Shown here: in pieces, positions 1 to 12,700 of the stretch
Numbering within the stretch: position 1 is the stretch's first letter
How the letters are laid out: every line of letters begins with the position of its first letter
Assembly (NCBI GenBank): GCA_029964075.1
Contig: CM057136.1
Coordinates: forward strand, 3,472,001-3,536,000
Source: Patiria pectinifera
Taxonomy: Eukaryota; Echinodermata; Asteroidea; Valvatida; Asterinidae
DNA length: 64,000 bases
Direction: 5' to 3'
Program-made: the position numbers and the translations under genes
The notes under the pieces: generated by a model
Seen by the model: only the letters and a program-made list of their open reading frames with translations
What the model was told of the DNA's origin: nothing
The model's database searches: none

Positions 1-1787
1 CCCGACTGTAGTCGATGCAAACACCTTTAGGTTTCATGCACGTTGCTACTGTAGCAGTACGTCGGAACGATTGCGACAGTGTATCTTTCGACGTCGTTGC
101 TCCTGTTTCATACTTTGAACATCATTCAATTTCAAATCGCTGGAATAATTTGGTTCGCCGCGACACTGTGACGCACGATGGCTGTAAAGTTGTTAAACAA
201 CTTTTTCTTGAAATCGCCACCTGTAAAACCCTGGTCACGTGGTCCAGATGCCGATATTTAAACACCGCCGATGGGTGTAGACAAAGCTTCAGATAGGAAA
301 TCTGCAAAAGTGGTTTGTCATATGTTTTCATATGGCGTCATAAGCCGTCCTTATTAAAACGTCATGCGTGACTGGCTCATCTGGCCTAGGGCCGAGCTCG
401 ATACCACCCGTCTACCACTCGGCAGATGATGATCTGGGATTGACAAAGAAAAACGGTGAGGGATCAGCTGTAGTCCCCTGAGAGGTTGTGTAGCGAGATG
501 ACACCGCTCAACCGTCCTCTCCAAACAACGCGTAATTCAAGGTGAATTTAACCCCCGTTTTCATTTCGGCGCCAAAGCAGAAGGGTCGGGTTCGCGCGCG
601 GTGGCGTACAGGGCGGGTCCAGCCGTAGACGACACTTTGTGACTCACCCGCTATACCAATGCAAATGTTGTCACACACCGTGACAAACACAGCCGCCGAT
701 TATCCAAAGAACCGTTTAATTGCGCTAATTTTCTGCCAGACTCTCCTTAAGGGAAAAGACAGGCTGAAGGAAAAACCATCAAGCAGAAATGAAGTGAATT
801 TTTTTTCGTTCGGTTGGAGGGAAAAAACAAACATCGATTATGATTGATTCCCGCCGAAATGTGAGAGCGTAATCCGCGTCGATGTTAGTTGGGGAAAAAC
901 ACACTGGCTGACCGCGATCTGGTCCATTGGGATTTTGATATGCAGCACCCTACGCCTTGCCCAGGGCTAGAAACACGAGTGTGCTGCTTCCCCCTGCTCC
1001 TTCTTTTTCTCTGTCCTCGCACCGGACAGTTAAAAGACTGACATGGACGGGAAATATTCCAATTCCTTCCTTTTTTCCCCGCTGGTATAATTGGACTTCT
1101 AATGATGAAAGGCTCCCCAGGCGTGCTGTATCGACGCGGCATCCCTCTAGCCCATGGGTTCTAATATAATTCTCCTAAGATAAAGAAAGCAACCAAGGCC
1201 CGGGCCCAGGCTTGGCACTTATCGCATGCTCCAGGGGGAGATGTATTAAGCATGGGAGTTCATATTTTTTCTCTCAATTTTTTTTATTATGTGGTCATGC
1301 ACGGAAGGAGTGAATGGGTTTTACTGTATGATTCCTGAGGTCAGGTGAGCGCAACGGCAATGAATCTGAAGACTTTTCTGTTAAGCTGGGAATATGGAGA
1401 TTAATTCTCCCTTGAGCATGCCCAAGTTGGTGCTGGTACGATGAAAATGGAGAAAGCACATACGCATTCCTTTACAGGCGCCATCGACATCAGATTTGTA
1501 CCCCGACAACTCCCTGACAAGATTCAAATGAACTTCGTTATAATTTGTAAACCAAATTCATTTAACCAACCAAATTCCATTACATTATCATCGACCGGAC
1601 CCACCTCAGTTGTTCAAAAGGCGAGTCCGACTAACTTTATTAAGGTCAAACCAATGTGATTTTCAGGATAAAAAAGCAGTTAAAACTGTAGCAACAGGGG
1701 CTAGGTCAAGGTGAAGAGTTTTCAATACAGACATCATAACTAGCTCTCAGCTACTTTCCTGCCAGCTCGATTCATTTGCATTCATCA
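1..1787. other. Gene-free stretch, no exon supported
   Basis: Only short open frames (at most 93 codons) occur on either strand. None shows a recognisable domain, a codon pattern unlike background, or paired splice signals. No tRNA-like fold or long repeat was seen. Confidence 0.5.
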
Positions 1788-2030
1788 CTCTAAAGAGTTC
1801 CGGGTCAAATTTGAACCGGAATCCGGGTCCTATGGGGCCTGACACTTCTCCGAGTCAAAATGACACTTTGCCGGTTCAAAATGACACTTTTCCGGGTCAT
1901 TTTGACCCGAAAGGGTCTTTTGACCCGAAAAAGTGTCACTTTGATCCAAGAAAATGTCATTTTGACCCGGAAAAAGTCAGGCCAAATAGGACCCGGATCC
2001 AGGTCAATTCTGACCCGGGACTTTTTAGAA
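1788..2030. repeat. Long imperfect palindrome with internal GTCATTTTGACCCG repeats (foldback MITE-like)
   Basis: The left end (about 1788-1842) and right end (about 1977-2030) are reverse complements over roughly 50 bases, both carrying CCGGGTCA, GGATCCGGGTCCTAT-like and GGCCTGAC blocks. Between them, short units built on GTCATTTTGACCCG and AAAAGTGTCA recur in both orientations, so nearly the whole 240-bp segment can fold back. The open frame across it is a by-product of the repeats. No transposase is present. The class is inferred from structure only. Confidence 0.7.
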
Positions 2031-5000
2031 ATATCACAGATTGAAGTTTGATGTTTTTACCGCCACATGGCGAAATAGCCACAGGACGCATGCACGGTTT
2101 TTGGTTGAAAGAGAGAGGCTCGACTGGCAAGCTTCGGCCACTTGAATGTGCTGTTACGTCATAGCTTTACAACCTACATATTCGACCGACCGAAGACCCG
2201 ACCTCATGGCCCAGCGCTTCCAATATCTTTATTGGCTGCTATGCGTCTTGACTGCGCCGCCCCCTGTTTAAATTGATTTGGCCCACTTCTGCGCATCACT
2301 CATGCTTCACGCTTAACGCAGCACCATATTGGTGCCAGCGTTGGTAGGCTGACCCCTACGTCATAGGTCAACTTGGCAATTTACGCGTTGGCCGTTATCA
2401 GATTTGAAATGGTCCGCCATTGTGAGTCTGTGTTCAGGCTACCTACAGAGGCCATACAACGTCAAGGCGTCCGCATGACTTCGTGCAGTTTTGCTCTTGT
2501 TCTAATGCAGCAATTCAGTACAAAGCGCGCTCTCATAAGTTGACTGATACTTGCGAAGACAAACACAGAAAAGTATGAGGGAATTAAACGCAGGATCAAG
2601 GTGGGCAGTCTGGGAGATAAAGAGTGAGACAGGAAGAGAGAGAAGATTGAGAAGTAACCACGCAGAGAAGTGTCAACAATTCAAAAGTACAGCCGAGGGA
2701 AGGGTTGCCATGGATACCAGCGAAAATAGGTGAAGCGCGCCGCAATTTTCCGAAAGGTCAAATTCGGCTTCATCTAGGTCAATTAAGTTCGTGACCGTGA
2801 CCTTGTCCGCGTTTCTACCTTTGTGTCCAGCAAAAGAAGCTGATTCCTCCCTTGTTTTTCAAAAGCTCCGAAGTGAAATTTTCTTTCTTGTTTTGTTTCT
2901 CTGACAAGATCATGCTCTACAAATTTTTAGAATTTTTAGTCAGCAACTCTGAGAGGGAGGTGATTCGAATGTTTACTTTACCATGCACAGGGGACGCCAT
3001 TATGAACGCCATTATTGTGTCACGTGAAGCACATTAACGAGTTTCTACGTTGTATTACAGCTTTCCTTGGTGCATTCGTTTTATCTGCCACATCTTTAAA
3101 ATCATTTCATTGATTGATCTTCGTTGCATTATGCAAGTGGCATTAGGGAATAACTTCAAACACTTGGTACGGTCTGATGTAAATGCTAATAGACGTTGTA
3201 TCTGTGAATTGGAGGTATGCATGCAAACAGTTGTATCAGTTTGATAATACTATACAGCATAAAAAGGGTTTTGGGATAACTTTTCTTGGGTGCATTTTGT
3301 AGCAAAAACGTGGATTCCAATGGTAAGAAATTCATTCTTTTTATCAAAAATAAAATCAGCAAATGATCAACAAATTGAAAGTATTGCACAATGTTTATCA
3401 ATTCATCATGGGTATGGCAACATGAAAGTAGACTTATTGTTTCAATATTACAAGGTAGTTCAATAGAAGCATGTACGCTTTCGATCACGGGGTTAAGGAT
3501 CTATCGTAAGTCTCGGGGGGGGGGGAGGTGGGGTCGGGCCCTTTCTTAGAAGTTTTACTCCATCTTCCTTCAAGTACTTTCTGATTTATTTCCTTCAACT
3601 TTCGATTACCCAGTGGAAGATGTTTTCACCAAGAAACTCTCTCCACGCTTGGCTCATTTTCCTCTTCAGCAAATCTCCGTCTCGCCCTGTTCTTTCTCCA
3701 GTTTCCTCCCGAAGTCGAGTTTGTCTTTCGTTGGGGCAGTTCTCTCGTACCTCATCTCCCCTTCTATTTGCCCTCTGTATACACCTCTCTCGTCATCAGT
3801 CTCTCTCGTGAAACAATCAGAGTTCCTCTCTGTCTACAGCAAAGGCCCTTTTTCCGAGGCATCCCATCCATCGTCGTTTGCCTCTTTACACTGCCTTGGA
3901 CTTGCCTCGTCCAGCCCCTCTCTTGTCCTCTCTGCCTCCCCGAGGAGTAGCAGGGCATCACTGACTAGCCAATGGCTTGGTAAACATCAAAACTCTGATC
4001 GAGCGCTAGCAGCCGTTCTCAATCCCCTTGATAGATTTCTGCTTACGCTGCTGAGGTTCTGGTACGATATACACGGGCTGAAAACATGTACAGCTAGACA
4101 CCTGAACATGTCGTACAGAATCGTGACAGGGCCACACTAAATAAAAAAATAAAAAACACGACAGCATTTTGAAATCCCAAGCAGGGGGATGGGTGTTTTG
4201 TCTGAGGTCGTGGCGATCTCATGCTGAGATTCGCTCTGAAATATAACTGGAATGGGTTTTCTGGGAGACTGATAGCACACGTTTTCAAGTTGTATAGGCT
4301 GTATACAGGCCTCAAAATCGCCGGGGCGTTGATAATAATTTCAGTCGTGCTATCGCATCAGGAATTGGCGAGGCTTCGTTGACAACGTCTTGGCACGTTC
4401 TGGATGTATACTAGGCCCCGGTGCTTGCAATAATATGACCTGGGAACGAGGCATGGGGCTTGCCATTGATTTAAGACTCTGGTCGTGTGCACTGTTGTGT
4501 AGTTATTGATCACTGGAAAGGGCTCAACACAAAACGGTCGGGGAGGCTTGGGCTTGGAAAGAGGAAACTGGAGTTTGATTTGCTTCTGAACAAATACAGC
4601 AGGAACTTCCTTTCTTAGTTGGCATAATAGGGTCATATTGCTAAATGGAAGATGTCTCAGCGAAAGATGAAGACTTCAAACAAAATAGAGTTTGCGTGAA
4701 TGAAGATATACATTACCGTAAAGATGGAAGTACGAAAGCCAGACCTCGAAAAAATGAATTAACTTTCAGAAGAGATGCTGATCCTCTAATGGTTGGCCTC
4801 CAAAATACATGCAAGGCCATCACAAGTCGATAGAAACGTAGACAGCTCGACGGACAGACAGACACAGGCAGCCCGTCCATATAGAACACGCAGCATCGGC
4901 AGAATGTCAGACAGACATTAAGCTATCCCAGATGACAGACACACGCATGACGCTGGCTCCACACAGACGTGGAGTCTGGGAGCCATACAATACAGATGAC

Positions 5001-6650
5001 AGCAGAAAGAACTTGCAATGACGTCTCTCTGGTAATGACATACATGGATTCTTGAAGAAAAACAAACGCACATTATGACACGGTAGCTCGGAAGGCTTAA
5101 ACTTAAAAACAAAAAGGGCAATAACAATTGTAGTTCGACTTCTTGCGCATGCCCACCATCGTTGAACAAAAGATCGAGTGCTTACATAATTTAGGGAAAT
5201 TCTTGGCAACGTTGATACCATTTCACTCAAATTAACCATTTAATGAGACAATTTTTTTTAATGAGACCACTGAATGAGAAAAATGTTCGAATGTTTACCC
5301 AACAACCTTTTTATAATGAAGGCCAGTGCAATGAAGCAATGCCCTGTTGAAGAGGTGGCAGGAAAGCCCCAGTGTGATTTATTTCGGGGAATCCAACGGT
5401 ATATGGTAGGGGCTGCGGAAAACCTAACCAACCAAGCTTGCACGGTGGGCCTATGGGTGGGATTCTAACTCGAGATGGACGTAGAGGGAAGAACTACAAC
5501 GCAAAAATGACTCCTTAGGTCGATAGTGAAAGAACTTGGCCCTTCTTCCACCATGATGGTTTTTCTCAATGATCCCATGTACCAAAGTACCAAATACACA
5601 GGAAAGTTACTAACAACTAGGTGATGCAAATTTAGCGTACAATTTCAGATTCAAATTGTTCTGGTGATGTGCATACAACTTAATAAACGATGGGGAAAAA
5701 AAACATCTTTGTCAATCAATGCACACATAGAGCAAAGGTGAATGTTTCAACAGTGTTCATCATTTAAAGGACCGAGAACGATGCCGTGGTAAGAACATCA
5801 TAACTCATAACATTCGAACTAAAGAGCCATCAATCAAATCCCGAATTGTGAATTTATATCCTAATTAAATAGAACGCTAAACAGCCTGGCAAGAATCGTG
5901 GATAATTAACGAGTGATTTATCAAACGTCCGTGTTGGCGGCTTAAACAGCTCTCAGGTCCATCAGCTACATGTACAGCCCAACATACACGCACACGTCAT
6001 CCACGATGAGGCAATGGCTCTGTATACGATTGGCATGATTTAATGTCCCGGCCCCTACATATGAATAAACTGAGCATTAAAGCCTCGGAATCCAGTTGAG
6101 GGAGGGGGAGAGTTATTAATGAAAAATAGTCCGGAGCTAAGATCAAGTGCAGAGTTAACACCCGGAGGCACCTATATTTTCCAGTGCGATAGTTCCGGAT
6201 TTGCCCATTGCTCTTGTGTTTTTCTTTAGTGCGCGCGCGTATATAACCGGCCCCACTCGTATTGTGCGGCCCGGGAGATTTGCAGCATGTATAAATGCCA
6301 CGTTAAATGTTAGTCTGGTGCCCGCCGCTTCCTCCATGGTGTCCGTTTAAATGCCTGGCTCGAACTCGATCCCCAGATCATCTGTTATATAAATATTGGG
6401 GCATATTTTCCAACGTAGTGTTTACAGTAGGTTGCATTATTGAATAGCACAATAATCGAGTCAAAATTGATATAAAGCTTTCATTTTACCTGTAACTGTA
6501 CCAACAATTCCAAAGTTTTGCGTTCGAAATGACAAAACAACTTAGGAACGTTTTTATTTTGTTTTTACAGTAAATGTACGAGAAAATTTAGCATAAATAC
6601 AGTGATGGTTACAATTACATGTTTTGTCTTTTTAGAGAAGGATGCCTTGA
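2031..6650. other. Gene-free stretch with a CT-rich tract and homopolymer G run
   Basis: A G-run sits near 3517-3528, followed by a strongly pyrimidine-rich tract at about 3630-3950. That tract keeps a 175-codon frame open on the plus strand with low-complexity S, L and P content and no recognisable domain. A short GACAGACAGACA-type stretch lies near 4850-4875. Nothing here supports a gene. Confidence 0.45.
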
Positions 6651-6797
6651 AACCAATAGCCCTGTGACATAATGACGTCACGCTTTCTTTACATGTGCGC
6701 TTTCTTATGGGAGGTCACTGTGGAGAAGAGAACCACCGAGAAAGCGTAATATATGCAAACAAAGCGTGACGTCATTGAGTTTCGGGGCTATTCTGGT
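6651..6797. repeat. Short palindromic MITE-like element with a CRE octamer in each arm
   Basis: The two ends are inverted repeats of about 50 bases: ACCAATAGCCC at the left pairs with GGGCTATTCTGGT at the right. Each arm contains TGACGTCA followed or preceded by the heptamer ACGCTTT or its complement. The loop is about 40 bases. The structure fits a non-autonomous DNA transposon. The CRE (CREB/ATF) octamers are an exact match to consensus, but their function is unknown. Confidence 0.65.
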
Positions 6798-9700
6798 GAG
6801 ATATTTTGTTCAATCATGACGATAGACAACTGAACATATTTCAACAACTGCATTTAACGTTTTCTTAACTACAGCTGATCTTAGCAATTGCCTGAATTAT
6901 TTCTACCACACGGACTGATAATATTTTCTTTGGAGGAAAAACTGAACGTCTTATTCGAATATGTCATTCTTGCAGCAAAAATATAAACTTGGACTTTTGA
7001 AAGTGACAAAATGTCACGTATTCAATCACATAATTTATTCATCTAACCACATCATATTATATTCCTTTCACATCTTTCGCCGGTAATTGACCGTTTGCGT
7101 CCGGCTGGACAATGAAAATGCCTCTACACGGTCATAAGAAGCGTGGTGTTCATAATTTATGTCTTGGAGTTCTGAGGTGGCGAGGATCTGTAGATGTCCT
7201 TGATTGTGTAATAAGCAAATCATGTCTTGAGAATAAGACTTGACACTCCCGTGAGCATGTCATGATTCGTGGTGCTCAGCGCCGCCCATGGGTGTTTCAA
7301 TTTATAGCAAGTGCTTTATCTCAATTGGGAATAACATTTCTGTACCTGTTTCTATCTGTTCTTATACGATTTAATAGTTTTATGCATTGTACAACTCTCC
7401 GTGGTTAGTGATGTAACAAAAGGCCTCAAGTGATATCTATTTTTTAAAACTGACAACTAATTTGACAATTGATGAAATAAAACGACAAATAGAAAAACAA
7501 ATTAAAACGTACTCATGATGTTGAATAAATGATCATTTCATGGTAATTATATTCTGTTGTTGATGGTTGTGTTAGGGCCGATATCCTTTCCTTCTTGCAG
7601 CACATAATGCATTTCAGGAAAACATGCATCTTTATAAAAAAAATGTATTATTATAGGTGCAATATGAAGAAAAAAATGGTTGTATTATTTTATTTTAAAG
7701 GAAGAGGATTTTAAATTAAAGCAATGGAATGGAATGCCTTAACCGTCCGTGTGGAAATGAAAGACATGTTTTGGTCACAGCATGTCAGGAAAATAACACA
7801 AACCGAGCACATTATGAGCAAATAACTCCCACCACCCATAGCGGATTGTGTGGCTTTACTTCCCAAATAAATTGAGACAAATGAGTTTTTAATTCCCATC
7901 CTTCGCCCGTCAGCGCCTGCAGTTCCATTAAATGCATAGTGACAATACACTAATGAGAGAACGACATTACGACAAGTGTAATTACTGGGCGAAGCGCGTG
8001 TTTCACGCGCGCTCCCTACTGTGAGCGTTTAATTCCCCGCGATCGAGTTGCTCCATCCAGCGAGGATGAGCGAGAGACGAAACGAAGCAACGTGGGTTGC
8101 TTTTAATCCATCGGTTTTTCTCGCGAATCCGGATCGACATCGGATAATGAGCACCGACTTCCTCAACCGCGTCATCTTTGATTTGACAAGCGAATAATGC
8201 GATGTGACGGCGTGTACGGCGGGCTATTACCCAAGCAAATCGTAGACAATCAATTCTGACCGATGGTAAAGGGGGGGGGGGACAAAAAAGGGGGATACCC
8301 GCGGAACCTGAGGACTTATCATCTTTCAACCTTGGATCATCGGCAGAGCCACAGGAGCCTAACCTTGCCGGATTTCTGCCGAGGCTGCCGGGTTTATTAT
8401 CTCCTCCCAACTCTCTCGCAGAGACTACCCGGTGCCTCGCTATTTCAACCACACCCGGGCTATATATTTTCCCTCTTCTCTTCATAAACGATCCCAACGG
8501 AGCTGGCTGGTCCATACTTCTCTCGTGTTTCACGTACCCTCGGGCGGGTCTCCGGTATAACGTGCAAGGCTCCTTTGGGAGCTACCCGATTCTGTTCTTG
8601 TGAAGGGGGAAAGATCTGCCGTCAATTCATAACAATCGAGGGGAGACCGTAGGTGACGTGGTCAAGTGGGAATAGAACATGAATCGCGTCGTGCCGACCT
8701 TAATATTTGGCCGGGTTGTTTACATCAAACACTATCCGTTTCCTGTTTACAATCTTAAGGCCATTTAGGATATTATCGTTAATTCCTCTGCAACTCCTCT
8801 TTCTTATGGCAACATTTCTTGTTTCATTATTCTAATTTAAGTCTTCACCCTTCATATTGCAGGTGTGCGTAGCCTTTTATACACTGAAGTATCATGAACC
8901 ATATGCTATTAACTTTATCTATCATGGTTAGTACATCTATATTAACCAATACAGTCCACGTATAACCTTTTGTTAATTGACACCGCATCTCCCAGTGTTT
9001 TATCGCTTTCTTCTAATTATTCCGGCAATACTGTCCCTAACTGCACGTAGTGTCTGTCCCTTAATTTATAGACGTCTTCGCTTTGCCTGCAAATGTCTTT
9101 TACTTTAGACTGACGTCTTTTTTTAATGTCTAGTCCTAGGCCTGCCTGCTGACTTCATGTTTCGTTCTTTTTTCATGATCCGTAATTGTTTGATAGACCG
9201 TACCATGATAACATTTGTCTTCTCCTTATTATTTACCATTAATGTCATCTGGTATCTATATGTATTTATTCTTCTTTCTTTCTTTTTATTTAGCCTTTTG
9301 TGGCGCCTAGGATTTTCCTCTGATGAATGGCACCGGTACATGTAACGCCTGAGGCTTACTCATGACAAAGACCCGAATGTTTACGAAGCTGTCGGTCCTC
9401 TCATTCCTTCTCACTACACGATCCCTTTTAATAAATTTCATGATTTCTCCAGCGCTTTACGATACGTACACTATACCGCGATCAAACTCGAGACGATTTT
9501 TTTTGTTAAATTCAATATTAACGGAGACTATAGAGTTCTTGCCAACTCGCGTACATATACATGCAGGGTTCATGGCATTACTGAAGTGCACTAATCAGTA
9601 GAGGTGAGAAAATATTGACATGATTTCTCCTACCTGTAAGTAAAACATGCCCGGCTGTTGGAGAAACATAGCCAATAAATCTCTGGGCTTTAGAGTGTCG

Positions 9701-12700
9701 GCAGCTACGGGTAGCGCCAGAGATGTAATATCCTCCGCATATGATATCCTTTAAGTGCGCGGTAATCCCGAGTAAGTGCCATGGTTTGATTGCATTTCTG
9801 AAGCAGGTCCGAATTCCCCCCTTCATTCAAGAGACAGGGTTAGATTTTCTGCCTGATCACACCTAAAGATGTTGTAGCCTTGCGAATATCACACAGGTGA
9901 TGCTGGCAAATGAAAACCATGGTAAAACTAGCCATGTGATATAGATCCTTCCCTCATTTCGATGTAGATTGCCCCAGTTGCGTCACAGCAGTTACAAATA
10001 ATTACGAAAGCCAGACAATATATCACCCATAAGTAGGTTCCGTCCCAGAAGCGTTTCTTTATTTATGAAAATACGAGGCCCCGTCCGCGAAGGGGGACGA
10101 AAGAAGAGAGTTCCCGGTCAACTTTCGCCATCGTAATAGCACCGCGGAGAGCGCAAGGTCATTGATTGATCATCTCCAAGATTGGTTGTGCCTCATTGAG
10201 CGCGAACATTCCTCGCACAAGAACCAATTTCCACGACTCTCAGGTCGTTATCAACGCTCAATGAAATATACAGAGAGGGGAAAAGAGGTTGCTTACCTTT
10301 TTGACAATCCATACGCTTGAAGTTCTGTATCTCCACAGGAATGAAGTCTTCGAATCGAGAATTTCAATGAATCTCAGCCTCAGAGCATTTTTCGTGAGAG
10401 TTTGTCCGGTTTAACAATCCCAAAAGGTTCCCCGTACTCAAGGAGGGCAGCAAATGTGGGTATTAACATCGCCGTCACGGACACAGTGTGGCCAATTGAG
10501 CATGCTGCGTGCAATGCGGTTATCGGTTTGGTACGCTTTTCAACGCAGCTCACATCTACTGCAGCACTCCATAGACAAACCGTACGTAGTTCATCAACGG
10601 CGCGGTGTGTGCGGGCATCCCAGCTGTTTCACGTCGAGCACGCTGTGAGCCGACTGCGCGGCGAGTCTGAGCCGAATTCACCGCTGAGTGACTATCTAGA
10701 GCGCCCCCACAATATATCTGGTTGACCATTAATTAGGACGAGGGAGCAACGATTTGTCCTTACGTGTATTCACGGTCATTGGTAGGGACTCGAAGGGCGG
10801 CTGCACATTGTAACACTGATAAACGCCGGTGACTGCTGAAATCTGCAGTCTAATAATGTAAGCACCTTATCAGAAGAGAGATACTGGAAAGGAGAAAAGT
10901 CATGCACGATCGAGCAGACGAAAAGAGCTCGTGCCATGTTTGCATACGAAATGGGTTGTGGGCGGTCTGTTCCATAAATGCCGGTACATTGGGGTCTTGC
11001 TAAACTGAATGACGGTTTTCAACATAAACCTGCAGTCCGTATGTTCAGCATTATTCTTGTCTCAGAATGGGGGACAACAGGGAGTCGGTTCCAAGATTGA
11101 TTGGACCTCAAAACAATGAGTTAGAGCGTGCATTCTCATCCCTCCAGCTCCCGAAGGGGTAAACAATTCGGTGCCAAATTTTATTTTTTAGTTAGGCCCA
11201 TCTAAATTCGACCTTTACAAGTTCCACTTCCTTTTATACATCATTTTGCACTTTTGGCTGTACTTCTGGTCGGCACACTTTTCCCAACCGAATGCTTGTT
11301 CGGGAGCGTGTCATTCAGCTCTTCGCAGCCTTTACATTTCCTGCCTCCAACCTTGTTAAAACTACAATTCAATTACATACTCAGGAAAAGTGCCTGCTTT
11401 TGAATAAGGCAGCATTATGAAACATTTTTTTTGTGTGTACTGAAACAAGGGTTGATGGCTCTACTCCCGTTTACTTACCTTCCCGCCCCTAGACCGTGAC
11501 TTCAACCGGTTCTGAGGGTCCAAAAGCATACATTCATGATTCCAAAGTGCTACTCATCCACGCACGACGGAATAAACGCGCACGACTGCACAAACAATCG
11601 CCATTCATCATAATATGACAGCGGAGTATCAAACGGCCTGTACGAGAACCTCTTGCCAAGTCATGGGAGATGCACTTAAAACCCAGACAGCTTTTTTTTG
11701 TTTAGGAAACCATGGATAACAAATGAGCCCACGGCACTATAACGATCGTTAGTGGTAGGGTCTGTAATTTATTATTGTATTCATTTGTTATTTATATCTT
11801 CTGTATACTGAGCACAAAGTTCAGCAATGTACGTCTGAGCCTTGAATTAAAAGAGAAGGGAGATTTCAGTTTTTATAAATGGGAGGGAAAAAACCTGGGA
11901 ATCAAAGTGTATGTAAAAACCAAACAGCATGGTTTTGATAAGAACCACACTTAAACACTGGCCATCGCGGCAGACGAACCAAGGAAATGGGATTGGAAGT
12001 CGGAAAAAAGTACTAATAAAACGACCTGTATGGTTAAGAACAAAATACCAAGTGTTATAGTAACTTAGTAAATCACAAGTTGCAACTAACAGTGGATGGG
12101 TATTTGTCACAGTTACTATTTTGAAAACTTTGTGACTTGACTTTTTAAGTGGATAACTTGTGATGGATTCGACGACACTCCACAAACCTATTTCAGTAGT
12201 ATGAATATTGGTACAGTAATTGCACAACTGAGAGGTGTGCCTCACTTTACGGTTTTTTGGGGCTTCTTTTACTCTATACTGTTTTTGATTTGAAATTTCT
12301 GACAGAAAGATAAGGGTGGTGTTCAAAATTCTAGGTCATTATCCAATTTAATTCCGGAAGTATGGGCCTAGTGAGGTGTCACATCGCAGCACATGTATAC
12401 TAATTGGTTTATTTCAGAGTTAGATTTCACGCTTGATTTGACGAAAGTACTCAAGAACTTTGATTGTCTGTCTGTAATCAGCTGTCGCCAGTTACAGCTG
12501 TAAATGTCTCCCATCTGTATCCTTCGGTTCGCCTATTAGGGATTATTAACTTCACGATGTCGAAGCGTCTCTGTATCGGCTTCGGAATCACATTAATCAA
12601 TGGCGAACCGTAACAACAAATCTCAACATTCCTGAAAACCCAAGGCACGTTATGGGCGATATTATGCCCAGCCTTTTGCAAAAATTAGGCAACATGCACA

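Noticed and set aside
3613-4140. 175-codon plus-strand frame beginning MEDVF
   Set aside because: Kept open by a pyrimidine-rich tract; low-complexity S/L/P peptide with no domain.
8003-8533. 176-codon minus-strand frame
   Set aside because: No recognisable domain, mixed composition, no splice or start context, and other-frame shadows over the same DNA.
11847-12326. 159-codon minus-strand frame, partly hydrophobic
   Set aside because: No family match from memory, AT-rich random-like composition, no signal peptide or clear membrane topology.
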